This document shows, piece after piece, positions 1-8,872 of a DNA stretch of 11,530 nucleotides. The notes under the pieces are model-generated. The model was not told the DNA's origin. It did no database searches and saw only the letters and a list, made by a program, of their open reading frames with translations. Numbering within the stretch: position 1 is the stretch's first letter; each line of letters starts with the position of its first letter. This stretch comes from Smittium culicis. Taxonomy: Eukaryota; Kickxellomycota; Harpellomycetes; Harpellales; Legeriomycetaceae. The DNA is taken from NCBI GenBank assembly GCA_001970855.1, contig LSSN01003305.1, positions 1 to 11,530 of the forward strand. Reading direction: 5' to 3'. A program made the position numbers and the translations under genes.

Positions 1-360
1 ATGATGAGATAATCCTCCTAAACTAATTACTTAATATTTATTTAATTCTTTTATTTACCATTTATTTTATATGCGGAACGTGAGTTGACAACTGATAAAA
101 TTGCTTAATTACTGGAGGCTTTTTATACTTCATGTACGTTTTTCCACCAATGATTGAGCAATCCAGATAGTTAGCTTGAATTCTAATAATTTCTATTAGT
201 TATAATTTAAATATATTTAGTAAAAAAGAGGGAGATAAAAATGGCTCCACCTCTCTAAAAATAAAACTAAAATTGAAAACCAAAACCTAGAGCAGCATAA
301 TTAATATAGGTACTAAAACGAATCCGTAGTTAAAAAGAGACAATTAACTCCTCGACAAGC
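1..360. other. Gene-free AT-rich stretch, left edge
   Basis: I see no open frame or recognisable motif here. If the endonuclease-like trace at 361-700 on the minus strand is real, this stretch would be the next, more C-terminal part of the same decayed LINE, whose reverse transcriptase would then lie left of the window. That is inference only. A short stop-rich patch on the minus strand near 200-290 was examined for the late endonuclease motif (SRIDY-like), without a convincing match. Confidence 0.4.
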
Positions 361-700
361 TACCCAAAAACAACCAGCTTATTATAGCATATTACAAATC
401 CATCTACAGTTCGTATTACGAATTGAAACAATTGTATTCCAGATAATTGATAATTTTCTATGTCGAAAGTAGTAACTCATTGCTCAAGAATAAAAAAAAA
501 CATTAGATTAAGGAAAAAATTCTTAGTACTCCAATAAAATGCTACTATTAATGATATTGCGGATGAAAATATGCTATTGGATATTAATACCCAATGAATA
601 TTACCACTTAAATTATCTTTTAAGATTAATTTGATACAGGGGAAACCTGTAGCAGAGTGAAACCTCCAAAACTTCAACTACAGTGAACAACGGAACCAAA
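361..700 (-). pseudogene. Decayed LINE endonuclease-like fragment (element D)
   Basis: On the minus strand a 66-codon open frame (677 to 477) reads HSATGFPCIKLILKDNLSG and then VLISNSIFSSAISLIVAFYW. This resembles the middle of an apurinic-type LINE endonuclease (EEP fold), where a 'GxAILIKxxL' strand is followed by a 'GRIL..I' strand and an 'NxYAP' strand. About 45 codons downstream, past a stop, comes WNTIVSIRNTNCRWICNML, which could be the helix plus the worn 'WIIxGDFN' catalytic strand. The endonuclease would nick the target DNA to prime reverse transcription. No catalytic residue can be called intact. Alternative: a chance open frame encoding a hydrophobic peptide. The case rests on motif order and on the neighbouring LINE fossils, so confidence is moderate to low. 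Confidence 0.38.
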
Positions 701-1929
701 AGTGAGGAAAACTGTTTCAAGTCATATCATTTTTCTTTTTTATCCATTTAGTACAACCTACGCGATCCCAGAGCACCATTTCAGAAGATATATAAATAAC
801 ACCTTTATGTGATTTTCAAAAGAAAAATAAAAAGGAAATTTTTTTACAAAAAAAAAAATAACAAGCATAACAACTTTTTTATGTGAGTTACTTAATATAA
901 AATAAAAAATATAAAAAAAATTAATTGATCATTTTTATATATTCGCATTTAAAATAGTGCGCCAGTTAAAAGACTAGAACGTGGAAAATATAAACCACGA
1001 AAAATTTAGCTCAAATAGTTATCACTTTACCTTTTTAATCAAAACGATAAAAAATAATAAAATTGGCATATAAACGCTATAATATATTAAAAATTAAATA
1101 TTTGTTCTAATGAGTTCAAAAATTATTAAATATATTTCTGAGGCGAGCCATATAAATTTAATGCGAAAGGGAATAGACTCAGAAATACTACGAGTAGTAG
1201 ATATTGTGTTTCTATAACATGATAAAAATATAGAATAACCTGTCAAAATACGCGAGTCAAAATTTCCTCTTATGTAAATCCTGTATGTTATTATATTGTT
1301 GTACCAATAGTACTCACCTTATTATTTAAGAATTTTAATTATGGGTTATAAATCCAGATAGCGATTTGTGTAACAAATTTTTCTATTGATACATATAGAA
1401 TTTTAGGAAATCTTTAAGCAAAAATTAATTTATTTACTATTAGAGAGCTGTTTTTGAAATATTCACTGGAAATTAGTTCTTACAAATACTTAATTTAGTC
1501 ATCTCAGAAGTGAAAATAATGGCGTAATAAATAATCAAAGTTCCTACTGATCTAAAAGAGAAAAACAATAAATTTTCACTTTAGGTTAATTATTGGGGTA
1601 ACAGTAGCTAAATCAAAAAACCTTGGAAATCAAAAGTTTTAGAGGTTCTATTCGAAGCGTTCCAGGCGCTCTCAAAAATCAAGTATAGGCTAACTTATAC
1701 TCAATTTTTTTGTGAATTACTTTTCAAATAGTTCTGTTGTTTATAACCAGTTTTTAATAATTAAAATCACGGGTAATATATGAATATCAGCTCTAAAAAA
1801 TAAAATATTCGAAGATTTATGCAGAGAAAACACGAATTTCTAAATCAATTAGGCACTTTCGAATGTTTTCGAGTTATCTAAGGGTATTGATAGCTCTGAT
1901 TTAGACGCAAAAATATTAGATAAATCTAA
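701..1929. other. Gene-free AT-rich stretch without recognisable content
   Basis: About 1.2 kb with stops in all frames and short A and T runs (for example A/T tracts at 839-858). No RT, endonuclease, integrase or transposase motif was recognised on either strand. It separates the endonuclease-like trace of element D from the probable 3' end of LINE fossil A. It may be older transposon sequence decayed beyond recognition, or the 5' untranslated part of element D; neither can be shown. Confidence 0.6.
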
Positions 1930-2829
1930 ATTATTTTATTGTTATATTTTGATTATTTAATTTACTTAATATGTTGAAATATAACAAATATGATATTTCT
2001 ATCTATATTTATACTCTAGAAAAGCTTTTCTGGAAATTTTAGTATCTGTGTTTACGGTTTAAACGTCATTTATTCGAATATAAAATGCCAATTTCGAGAT
2101 TCGATAAAATTTTTTATATGAGGATACGTCGTAATTCTCTAAGAAATAATCTGAGACGTATTATTTCTATTTGAAAATAATTTCTGATTTTGAGGATATG
2201 ATTGACCGTAATTTTCTGTAAGGAGCGAGTGTGAAATTCTTAATTTATATACTTGTAAATAAAACCACTTATTTCAATATAAGCTCTATCATATTTTCTA
2301 TACAATTCCTTTCTTAATATTTCGAATTGCTTTATTTAGGAAACTCGAAGTTAGTAATAAATAAGGGCTCTTATATTCCTTCCAATTGAATGAATATGAG
2401 GTGATCCAACCTTTCTGGTGTCTATAAACCATATTTAGTATGCTTTCGGTTTCTCTCTCAGATTGGGGCATGTATATCCACGCCTATAATACCAAAATTT
2501 AAATTCTGAACTGCGAACTATTCGTCAATATTGAACATTCTGTCTGATATGTTAGGCAACTTCAGGAAACCGGCGGTTTCAAAAATAGAGGTATCTAAAA
2601 TTTCAGTGGTCGATTTTTGACATTTAGTGAGTGTAAAAATGATTTTCACGCTATTTATAGAATTCTTTCGAAATATTTCAGAGAATAAGCAAGTTTCGTG
2701 GCGTGTATCGAGTTAAACAGAACTAATATTTCAATTTTGTCTATTATTTTTAGAGCGAACAGAATTACCAATAGCTTTTTGGCAATTATGTACACCAATT
2801 CATCTTTTAATTATATAATAATGAATATT
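1930..2829 (-). pseudogene. Probable C-terminal end and 3' UTR of LINE fossil A
   Basis: Minus-strand continuation of fossil A beyond the conserved tryptophan-type stretch at about 2887-2840. One frame stays comparatively open for short runs (for example ETCLFSEIFRKNSINSV, roughly 2710-2660), which would fit the part of L1/Tx1 proteins after the conserved 'IWxxLKKxxxL' segment. I cannot name any catalytic or zinc-binding motif. The plus-strand open frame at 2698-2907 lies antisense to this and to the conserved segment, and I treat it as a shadow. Where the coding part stops and the 3' UTR starts is not visible. Confidence 0.4.
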
Positions 2830-3760
2830 GTTTGGATCCAACTATTACACCTCATATTTTTTCGCTGGTCTATTCAGAATTCTCAATCTCTGATTTTTCA
2901 TGTATGAATTGATTGCATTTCCATCTAACTAGCTGTCTCTTCCATAAAAAAAAAATTATAGATAGCGGGGGACGTAAGGCATAATGATGCAGTCCAGTAT
3001 TTCAGAGACGATTAAGAATTTGTCTTCAATTATAAGGACCTTTGTAGCTTAAGAATCCCAAAAAAAGGACCGATTACATATCTTGTGCTTTTCCGATAAA
3101 ATTATCTAATCCTTTTAGCTTAAAATTTCCTGAATATAACAGCTTGCAGAATTTACGAAGCATAATCCTGACATAGGAAGATGGGAATTATAAAACTGCA
3201 TCCCGTTTATTGGTATTTATCCTCAAACAAGTGAATACTTAAGCTGATATGGTAGAAGAATTATTTACATTTATGTTGTACCGTATTTTGATCAGATTGG
3301 AGTATATACAGTTTGTTTTCAAATTGAGTTTCACCTTGAATTCTCAAAGGACTAATATATCATCCAGGTATTACGAAACTTAAATCCCGAGTATAGTACT
3401 CGCGTTAATTCTGGAGGGTAAAAAATTGTTGAAAGTACAATGGATTAGCGCCTTCTATAGTTAGAAGCATTGATTCTGGTATTTATTGCCGTTCCACCAA
3501 ATATAAAGGTATTCATTATATGATTTGGGGAATATAATATGCGAGGATGAGTCTATTAGCTTTGATACTGCCATAAATATTTTCATAATAATCGCCCAGT
3601 TAATCGAATTCAGCACTTCATTTTTTAATTTTATCCGTTTTGCATGCAAATAAAGATTTCTTAAGATTTAGTAATGATAAATTACACCCTGTACATTTTG
3701 GGGTCACAATTATTTGGATGTAGAGTCTAAGCTCCGTACACCTGATCTTATTTACCGTTT
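2830..3760 (-). pseudogene. Post-RT domain of LINE fossil A
   Basis: Downstream of the RT on the minus strand, frames with few stops carry pieces typical of the L1/Tx1 region after the polymerase. Around 3740-3690 is a 'KYLG..I.TPK'-like stretch (LRLYIQIIVTPKC). Around 3430-3380 comes EGANPLYFQQFF, which resembles the segment before the 'F(I)W' motif. At about 2887-2840 is NQRLRILNRPAKKYEV, matching the conserved 'xTLxIWNxLKKKYxL' segment. The function of this domain in LINEs is thought to be RNA and template binding. The open frame 3649-3461 (minus) lies inside it. Several frameshifts are needed to join the pieces, so the domain is non-functional. The matches were judged by eye. Confidence 0.6.
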
Positions 3761-3769
3761 TCTTGGGCA

Positions 3770-4400
3770 GAGTTATGTTAGTTCTTTTTTCAAGGTTAGG
3801 TGAAACTCAGATATTACCATATTCCTGCTTATTATCGGGTCAAGCGTCAGTGGATACGTCACGATAAAAAACCATTTTTCGGGGTCACTGATAGTTCCTC
3901 GTTAAAAACTACGCCATATCTGCATAAATATGAATCCATTATTTGAGTTTATGTTCTCTGAAATTGATTTTGGAATCCATTATCTATAATAATCCAGGTT
4001 CACTTGATTTCTGTTAGCTCTGAACAAGCTGATAGGAAAATCGCGAGGCAGAGCCTTATAAGAAAGTCTATATGAGGCAATTAAAACCCAATTTTAATGC
4101 CTCATCTCTTGCTCCGAAATTAAATTCGAGAGTTGGGAATCTTTTCAAGTTTCTTTGTTATAATAAAGAGATCCAGTTTCTTCTGATCCATTAGCAGCTT
4201 GGTATTCGTTTTGAAGAGCTGGCGAGTTTTAAATAAAAGCATCTTTCATTTTTAGAGATTTTCAAATCATAACTGTAAAAAATTCGAGGATATTCCTGTC
4301 AGCGAAGGCTCGAATAGTTTTGAAAAAGATGAAATGGGTACCTTATGCCGTTATTCCTGGATAATACTGGGTCGTTCGTGTGGATAGTTTTAGATAATGT
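3770..4400 (-). pseudogene. Decayed reverse transcriptase of LINE fossil A
   Basis: Minus-strand motifs occur in RT order. KLLMDQKKLD at 4200-4171 matches the first catalytic box 'LLxDQxKAFD', followed by FIITKKLEKIPNS, the helix after it. At 4057-4022 KALPRDFPISLF matches 'GLPQGDPLSPLLF' with a residue or two lost. In the same frame, 54 codons on, SDPEKWFF at about 3889 sits where 'FADDxxxF' belongs, followed by YPLTLDPIISRNMVISEF and HLTLKKE, matching 'F..ISGFxLNxKKSE'. From 4057 to about 3775 there are only two stops in nearly 95 codons. The second catalytic Asp pair is altered, so the enzyme is dead. The first box is in another frame, which shows at least one indel between 4160 and 4060. 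Confidence 0.75.
4072..4105. repeat. Imperfect inverted repeat (14-bp arms)
   Basis: ATGAGGCAATTAAAA is followed after five bases by TTTTAATGCCTCAT. The arms pair over 14 bp with a single bulged A and a short CCCAA loop. It lies inside the RT remnant of fossil A, between its first and second catalytic boxes, where a hairpin would not be expected from coding constraint. It may have arisen during decay through templated mutation at a quasi-palindrome. Confidence 0.7.
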
Positions 4401-4454
4401 AGGATTCTTGAAATAAGGCTACCCGAAAGCCATAATAGGTGGATTACACATTAA

Positions 4455-4486
4455 CCGCTGTAGCTGAAACAGAATATTTTCAGCGG
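4455..4486. repeat. Two overlapping short inverted repeats
   Basis: GCTGAAA at 4463-4469 pairs with TTTCAGC at 4478-4484 around an 8-base loop, and CCGCTG at 4455-4460 pairs with CAGCGG at 4481-4486. The two stems compete for the same right arm. The site is locally GC-richer than its surroundings. No function is evident. Confidence 0.5.
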
Positions 4487-4850
4487 TGGTGGTAAGCAGT
4501 TCATCATAGTACTATTTGGAAATGAGCATAGAGTCCCTTTGCTTTCTTCTTTGGTAAATGATATGCTGAATAAGCTTCATTAAATGTATGGAAGAGCTTT
4601 GATGGGCTCTATATTACTGCATAGTTAGTTAATGAAATTGTTTTTAGTCTCTTAAGGTGCTTCAGACTCAGAATTACGCATATTATTATGGATCAGTTCT
4701 CTGATTATTTCTATCAAATCTTTGAGTTGATGTTTACTAATGAGTGCCTGGTTGATATCTTCTTGGTTCAAAGTTTTTGGATAGAATATATTTTAAATAT
4801 ATAAAGTATTTAAAGCCGAAAATCTTAATTCTGAAAAAGTCATTTTTCTA

Positions 4851-5560
4851 AAGAAAAGACGATAAGATTATCAAATGGGCGTAATATTCAATTTATTTAT
4901 TTCTATTTTTAGAAAAATTTACTTTCGTTTTTATTGGATTGTAATTTTTCTTATAGTACTATCCAGAGAGATGGTAACACAGAACATTACTCAATTAAGA
5001 AATTTAATATTTGATAATTTAAATTAATTAAACCATTAATCAATTCGACACTCTACTTGATAGTATTTTCTACTTGATTTTAAACCTCCCCGGGCCAAAA
5101 TTCGATAAAAATTTAAAAAATAATATTATCAAACTAAATTAATAATGATTTTTTATTGGATAGTTATATTTCACAACCTACAGAATTTCAAAATTTTATA
5201 TTGACACATCTATTTTTCATTAAGCTGGATAATTTTGGTAGTAAAAAAAAAAAAGTCGCCTGCCTCTGAAAGAGCTAAATTAAAAATTTAAATTCAATGT
5301 AAAATTTTTTTTGTACTATAAAAAAGATATCAGTATTGATTAAATATTAAACTTTTTATCTAAGAGTGCACAATTAAAATTTAAAAATAATAATATAATA
5401 GGTTCTACGTAACAAATCTAAAGTAGCCAGGGATGTACGATACAAAAAGTCTAAGCTTCTAGGAATGTCCGTAAGTAGGTGAAAAAGGTTTTTTGAATTG
5501 AATATATAGGTGCATTAGATTCTAGGTAAAAGAGCTAATTGAAAAAAAATTCGGCAAAGA
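4851..5560. other. Transition zone between LINE fossils A and B
   Basis: AT-rich sequence where the strand bias flips from T-rich (left) to A-rich (right) on the plus strand. It includes an A12 run at 5243-5254 directly followed by a short GC-richer stretch (GTCGCCTGCCTCTG), the arrangement expected at a LINE poly(A) tail next to target DNA. No protein motif was recognised. The A12 run could therefore be the tail of another small plus-strand insertion, or a slippage-expanded A tract. Confidence 0.4.
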
Positions 5561-6239
5561 AAATTGCGTTTGAAAATATAAAAATAAATTAAAGAAGATT
5601 AAAACGGAGATATTATTGAAAATATAGCCCCAAGAACAATCAAAGTGATGTTCACAGTGGATAAAAAAAATTAAATGAAGATACTATCTTGCTGAATTCA
5701 AAGAAAAATTCTGAGGATTTGTGTACAAGGTTATTTATGAACTTGAAATTTAAACTTTTATTTTTGATACGGACAACAGTAAAATGATTTACTATGAGCC
5801 TAAAAAAGAAATTAAAGCGAAAAATATCATAAATACCGTTTCATGCGTGAAAAAAAATAGCATACTTTTCGAAACATTGTCAAACAATGATTATAACTGA
5901 AATATCAATTATAATGTTGGAACGAGTTAAATTTAAGTAAGTATTAAAATATATATCGAAGGGCTTGGTAAACATAGAGATATTTTGGGCAAATATTTTA
6001 GGAGAATATAGAAAAATATTATATAATCAGTAAAAAAAAATTAATAACGCCATAAAATCAAAAGAAAAAATAATCTTAAGAGACTAAATTGAAACAGAAG
6101 AAACGAATATTCAATTAAAATATGTTTCCAATATTATTAGATGCTAAAATATGCGATATTACAGGATATTCATTTGTTGTGTGTAAAAAATACCTCATTA
6201 TTAGCTTTAAAAAAAAAACAAATAGGAACAGTAACCGAA

Positions 6240-6500
6240 AAAAACTGTTTAAATCATTAACCCTTAAAATGGTTTTTATGAACTGTATAATTAAACATCA
6301 AGATTATATTGAAAACTCCAGAATTTGAAACAATTAATGATTAAGACGAATTTTTCAACAACAAATTAAAACAAATATTATTAAAAATAAGCACACACAT
6401 CTTAATTTAGCTTGTTATATCAGATACCCAAATAACAATAAAGGCAAACCCATATATTGTAGATCAATATTTTGAGGCAAAAAAGTAAATAGACCAATTA
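6240..6500 (+). pseudogene. Possible endonuclease remnant of LINE fossil B
   Basis: Within the A-rich upstream part, the reading around 6340-6360 (DEFFNNKL) could be a worn 'GDFNN' catalytic strand. About 100 bases later KPIYCRSIF could be a worn 'PTYxRSRIDYIF' strand. Both are apurinic-endonuclease signatures in LINEs and would be in the right order. Their distance to the RT FxDD box at 8243 is near that expected for L1-like proteins. The 68-codon plus-strand frame at 6122-6328 overlaps the start of this region but shows no motif I can name. The matches are short and could be chance. Confidence 0.3.
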
Positions 6501-6791
6501 AACCGAAATTTATGAGCAAAAAAAAAAGCTGTTATCAAAGATGTTATAATAGGTTCGAACTAGGAGGAAAAAAGAAACATCAATAGAACGCTATAAGCGA
6601 TAATCTAGGCCAAGAAGATTTATAGTGAGATTTTCAGATTAAAGAAAGCATAGGCAAAAATTAAACACATGATTTCTTATTCAATAACAAAATAGAAATA
6701 TCCTGTGTGCACCAAACCAACTTACGCGATACAAAATGTAATTTTTGGATAGTACAATGGCTAAGATTTTAAGTATAGACCAAGTAAAAAG

Positions 6792-6810
6792 CAATAAATA
6801 AATAAAAATA

Positions 6811-6830
<20 letters not shown>
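6792..6830. repeat. AAATA-type microsatellite
   Basis: A run of AAATA and AAAATA units, about 39 bases, inside the upstream part of LINE fossil B. It begins as AAT/AAATA units and becomes regular pentamers (6806-6828). This looks like slippage growth in A-rich decayed sequence. No known role. Confidence 0.85.
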
Positions 6831-6841
<11 letters not shown>

Positions 6842-7689
6842 AATTATTGGCAAAATATCATATGAGTAAGATAGAGTGCTAGCAGTAAAATTGAATATAT
6901 TTGTAAAAAGTAAGAAAATTATGGTTAGATTTACACGTATTTCCTTAAAATAGTTGGTTAATGAAAAATATTCATGGCAAAATTATAAAAGTACCTAAAA
7001 TTTTGGATAATTGTATATTTTTAGGCGAGATTAAAATATTAATAAATAATTAGTATAGCAGGAAAACTTCTAATCTACGAAAAATAATGGATAAAAAAGA
7101 TCTTGTAGAATTACATGAGAGAAATAGTCAAAAAAATACTTTGACTTAGATGCAATGCTGTGATATAAGCTACATTGAGCCACAACTGAATGAGTATATT
7201 CGTAAATTAAAAATTTATGAAATTGATATATATAAATATGGAATACTTTGAATCGTATAGTAAAAAATATTTTGATTAAACATAAATTCAGTACTAGACT
7301 AAGAATAGGCGATTGATTTGAGGCTTATAGAATAGATTTCGAATGAAAATAGTCATAAAATAAAGTGATATAAGAAATAAAAAAAAAAGAAGCTAAAATT
7401 GTATTGGACTTTTGATAATTGGATCAAGATTAATGAACTAGTAAAAAAAAAAAATTCAAAAGAAGATTTATCAAGGCAGTAAACAACAGAAAACGAAATA
7501 AATAAAAAGAAGAAAGAAAAAGAAAGATATAGTTTTGGCGTTTACCGAATTTGGAAAATGAAAAAAAAAACCAAAAAAAGGGTTAAAACATAGCTAATTC
7601 ATATTCCGAGATCAAATTAAAGTGACTGGATAGGAGCAATTAAATTTGCAGGTTCGCTAAAAAAAAGTTATAGAATTAATACGACTTCC

Positions 7690-8430
7690 AAATTTATTAT
7701 ATTTATAAACGCTTAAAAATCGGAGGAATTTAGTGCTAAAAATACGAAATAATTTAACTGATGTATTAACTAATAGGAAATGGAATTCAAAAAAAAAAAA
7801 TCATATTAAGCGTTATAAATAAAACAAAAGGTGGGCTGATTAGAGCGAAGGGTGTATTGAATATGATGCATACTATAAAACTGATAACTAGAGATGAAAA
7901 GCTAGAGAATGAAAAATGTAATGAGCAGTATAATTAACTATTGGCAGAATGAGTACAATAGATGTGAATTGAATTTTTCTATGGAAAATTCCTACAAGAT
8001 TGAGGCACTAATGGAACGTTTAATAAAAATGATGTAAATCTTGTATGGAATTACAAAGACAGAATTAATGATTTAATTAAAGGAAGGTTAAAATGGTAAT
8101 ATGTCACCAAGGGCTCGTTCAAGAAGATACTAAATAATCGCTGACAGTATTAGCTCGCAATAGAGCCGTTAATTTGATTAATTAGGGGAGAGGATTTACT
8201 AGTGGTATAAAACCATAAGCGCAAGATCTAATATCATTAGTTTTTGACGATGTTATAGCGATTTGCGTATTCAAATCCGATGTTCTTGGAAAGAAAGTGT
8301 TTTAGACCAAAAATATCGCAGATGTGCATAAAATGATAAATTCAATATCGAGAAGTGAACATTGTGCCAAAATAAGGAAATTAGGACCGAAGTTTAGCTC
8401 TCCACTTTGAAGTGGAACACAACAAGGTCA
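7690..8430 (+). pseudogene. Decayed reverse transcriptase of LINE fossil B
   Basis: RT boxes occur in order on the plus strand. NTTSKFIIFINA (about 7678-7713) resembles 'LNTDYKIxxKILA'. GLIRAKGVLNMMHTIK (from 7833, frame 3) matches 'GFIxGRxVLDNIHTIK'. EYNRCELNF (7951, frame 1) matches 'AYDRVxLxF', and LYGITKTELMI (8041, same frame) follows at the normal distance. GLVQEDT (8111, frame 2) matches 'GLRQGDPLS'. Then come INxGRGFTSGIKP and LVFDDVIAI with the Asp-Asp pair at 8246-8251, 44 codons after the G of the previous box. The frame then stays readable to about 8430 with scattered stops. The enzyme would have copied LINE RNA into DNA at the nicked target. Three frames and at least five stops in the last 115 codons show that it is dead. 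The order and spacing of five boxes make chance unlikely. Confidence 0.85.
8401..8416. repeat. Short perfect inverted repeat
   Basis: TCCACTT, two bases, then AAGTGGA. It lies just after the last readable part of the RT of LINE fossil B. The loop is too short for a relaxed hairpin, and it may be a remnant palindrome. No function is assigned. Confidence 0.5.
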
Positions 8431-8491
8431 ATTTCAAGATAATAAGGATAAAAGCTTTTGATATAAAGGTATGTAAGCCCTTAAACCAATG

Positions 8492-8547
8492 TATAGTGGG
8501 TATGGAGATGCTATAGTAGTGGGTGAGATGGGGGTGGTGGAGGGTGC
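8492..8547 (+). repeat. G-rich tract with imperfect 20-bp tandem repeat
   Basis: Two TATAGT-GGGT units start at 8492 and 8512. They are followed by a dense run of G tracts: GGG at 8521, GGGGG at 8530, then GGTGG and GGG at 8542. This is the strongest local departure from the AT-rich background in the left 10.8 kb. It could be a minisatellite, a degenerate telomere-like G-strand tract, or part of an insert between LINE B and the tail-to-tail junction. Frame 2 also stays open through it (MYSGYGDAIVVGEM and beyond), but I recognise no protein. It could form a two-tier or irregular G-quadruplex on the plus strand. Confidence 0.6.
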
Positions 8548-8872
8548 GAACAGGCCATAATAGTTTTTATTTTCATTGTAGTATTAGCTATTATAATTAA
8601 GATAAAAATTTCTCGGCAAAGGTTTAATAGATACAATTTCGCTCTTTGGAATAACTTTCGATAACCAATCTTGAATAAGTATAGCATTTTACGAGTCCTC
8701 GCTCTTCATTTAGTAAAAAAAAAAATAATGTATATGATTAACAGAAGACCAGCGAAATTCTGACATATAAAATATAATGTTCACAATTGAAAAGGGGGGA
8801 AAAAAAATAAACTGTAATTTCTAATTTAGCAAATAATATTGCCAAAGCTCACGATTTATAATCAGCGAGATT
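8548..8872. other. Segment between G-rich tract and A18 run, no gene recognised
   Basis: About 325 bases without strong strand bias and without recognisable motifs. It runs up to the A18 tract, so it may be the 3' end (3' UTR) of a plus-strand LINE. That could be fossil B itself with its post-RT domain deleted, or a separate severely 5'-truncated insertion. Near its left side, AAATTTCTCGGCAAAG at 8606-8621 is repeated in inverted form just beyond the A18 run, described separately. Confidence 0.45.

Larger units (their letters stand above)
1930..4850 (-). mobile_element. LINE fossil A (L1/Tx1-like non-LTR retrotransposon), minus strand
   Basis: A block that is T-rich on the plus strand (so A-rich in sense) and carries, in minus-strand order, a degraded RT (4400-3770), a post-RT domain with recognisable conserved stretches (3760-2830) and a further low-stop stretch towards 2000. 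LINEs copy themselves by nicking the target and reverse-transcribing their RNA onto it. No endonuclease is visible, so the copy is either 5'-truncated near 4850 or its 5' part has been overwritten. No clear poly(A) tail remains at the expected 3' end (about 1930-2130). Ends are estimates from strand composition and motif limits. Frames change several times and stops are frequent, so it is certainly dead. Confidence 0.75.
5560..8490 (+). mobile_element. LINE fossil B (L1/Tx1-like non-LTR retrotransposon), plus strand
   Basis: A long A-rich block on the plus strand that ends in a clearly readable RT remnant (7690-8430) and has possible endonuclease traces further upstream (about 6340-6470), at roughly the distance seen between those domains in L1-type proteins. 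It contains many A runs (for example 7443-7454 and 7789-7800), which fits A-rich sense-strand LINE coding sequence plus slippage. The post-RT region recognisable in fossils A and C is not seen here. Sequence character changes at about 8490, so the element looks cut off or replaced shortly after the RT. The 5' limit is only estimated. Frames shift at least twice within the RT, and stops are frequent. Confidence 0.78.

Noticed and set aside
2698..2907. Plus-strand 69-codon open frame
   Set aside because: It lies antisense to the conserved post-RT segment of LINE fossil A, has no recognisable motif, and its AT-rich composition makes such a length likely by chance.
3745..3755. GVRSLDS on the minus strand as the GVRQGDPLS box of LINE A
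   Set aside because: It does not fit the spacing from the first catalytic box at 4200. KALPRDFPISLF at 4057 fits both spacing and the frame of the following SDPEKWFF box.
6553..6564. GGTTCGAACTAG, resembling a tRNA B box
   Set aside because: No matching A box, cloverleaf or acceptor stem could be found around it.
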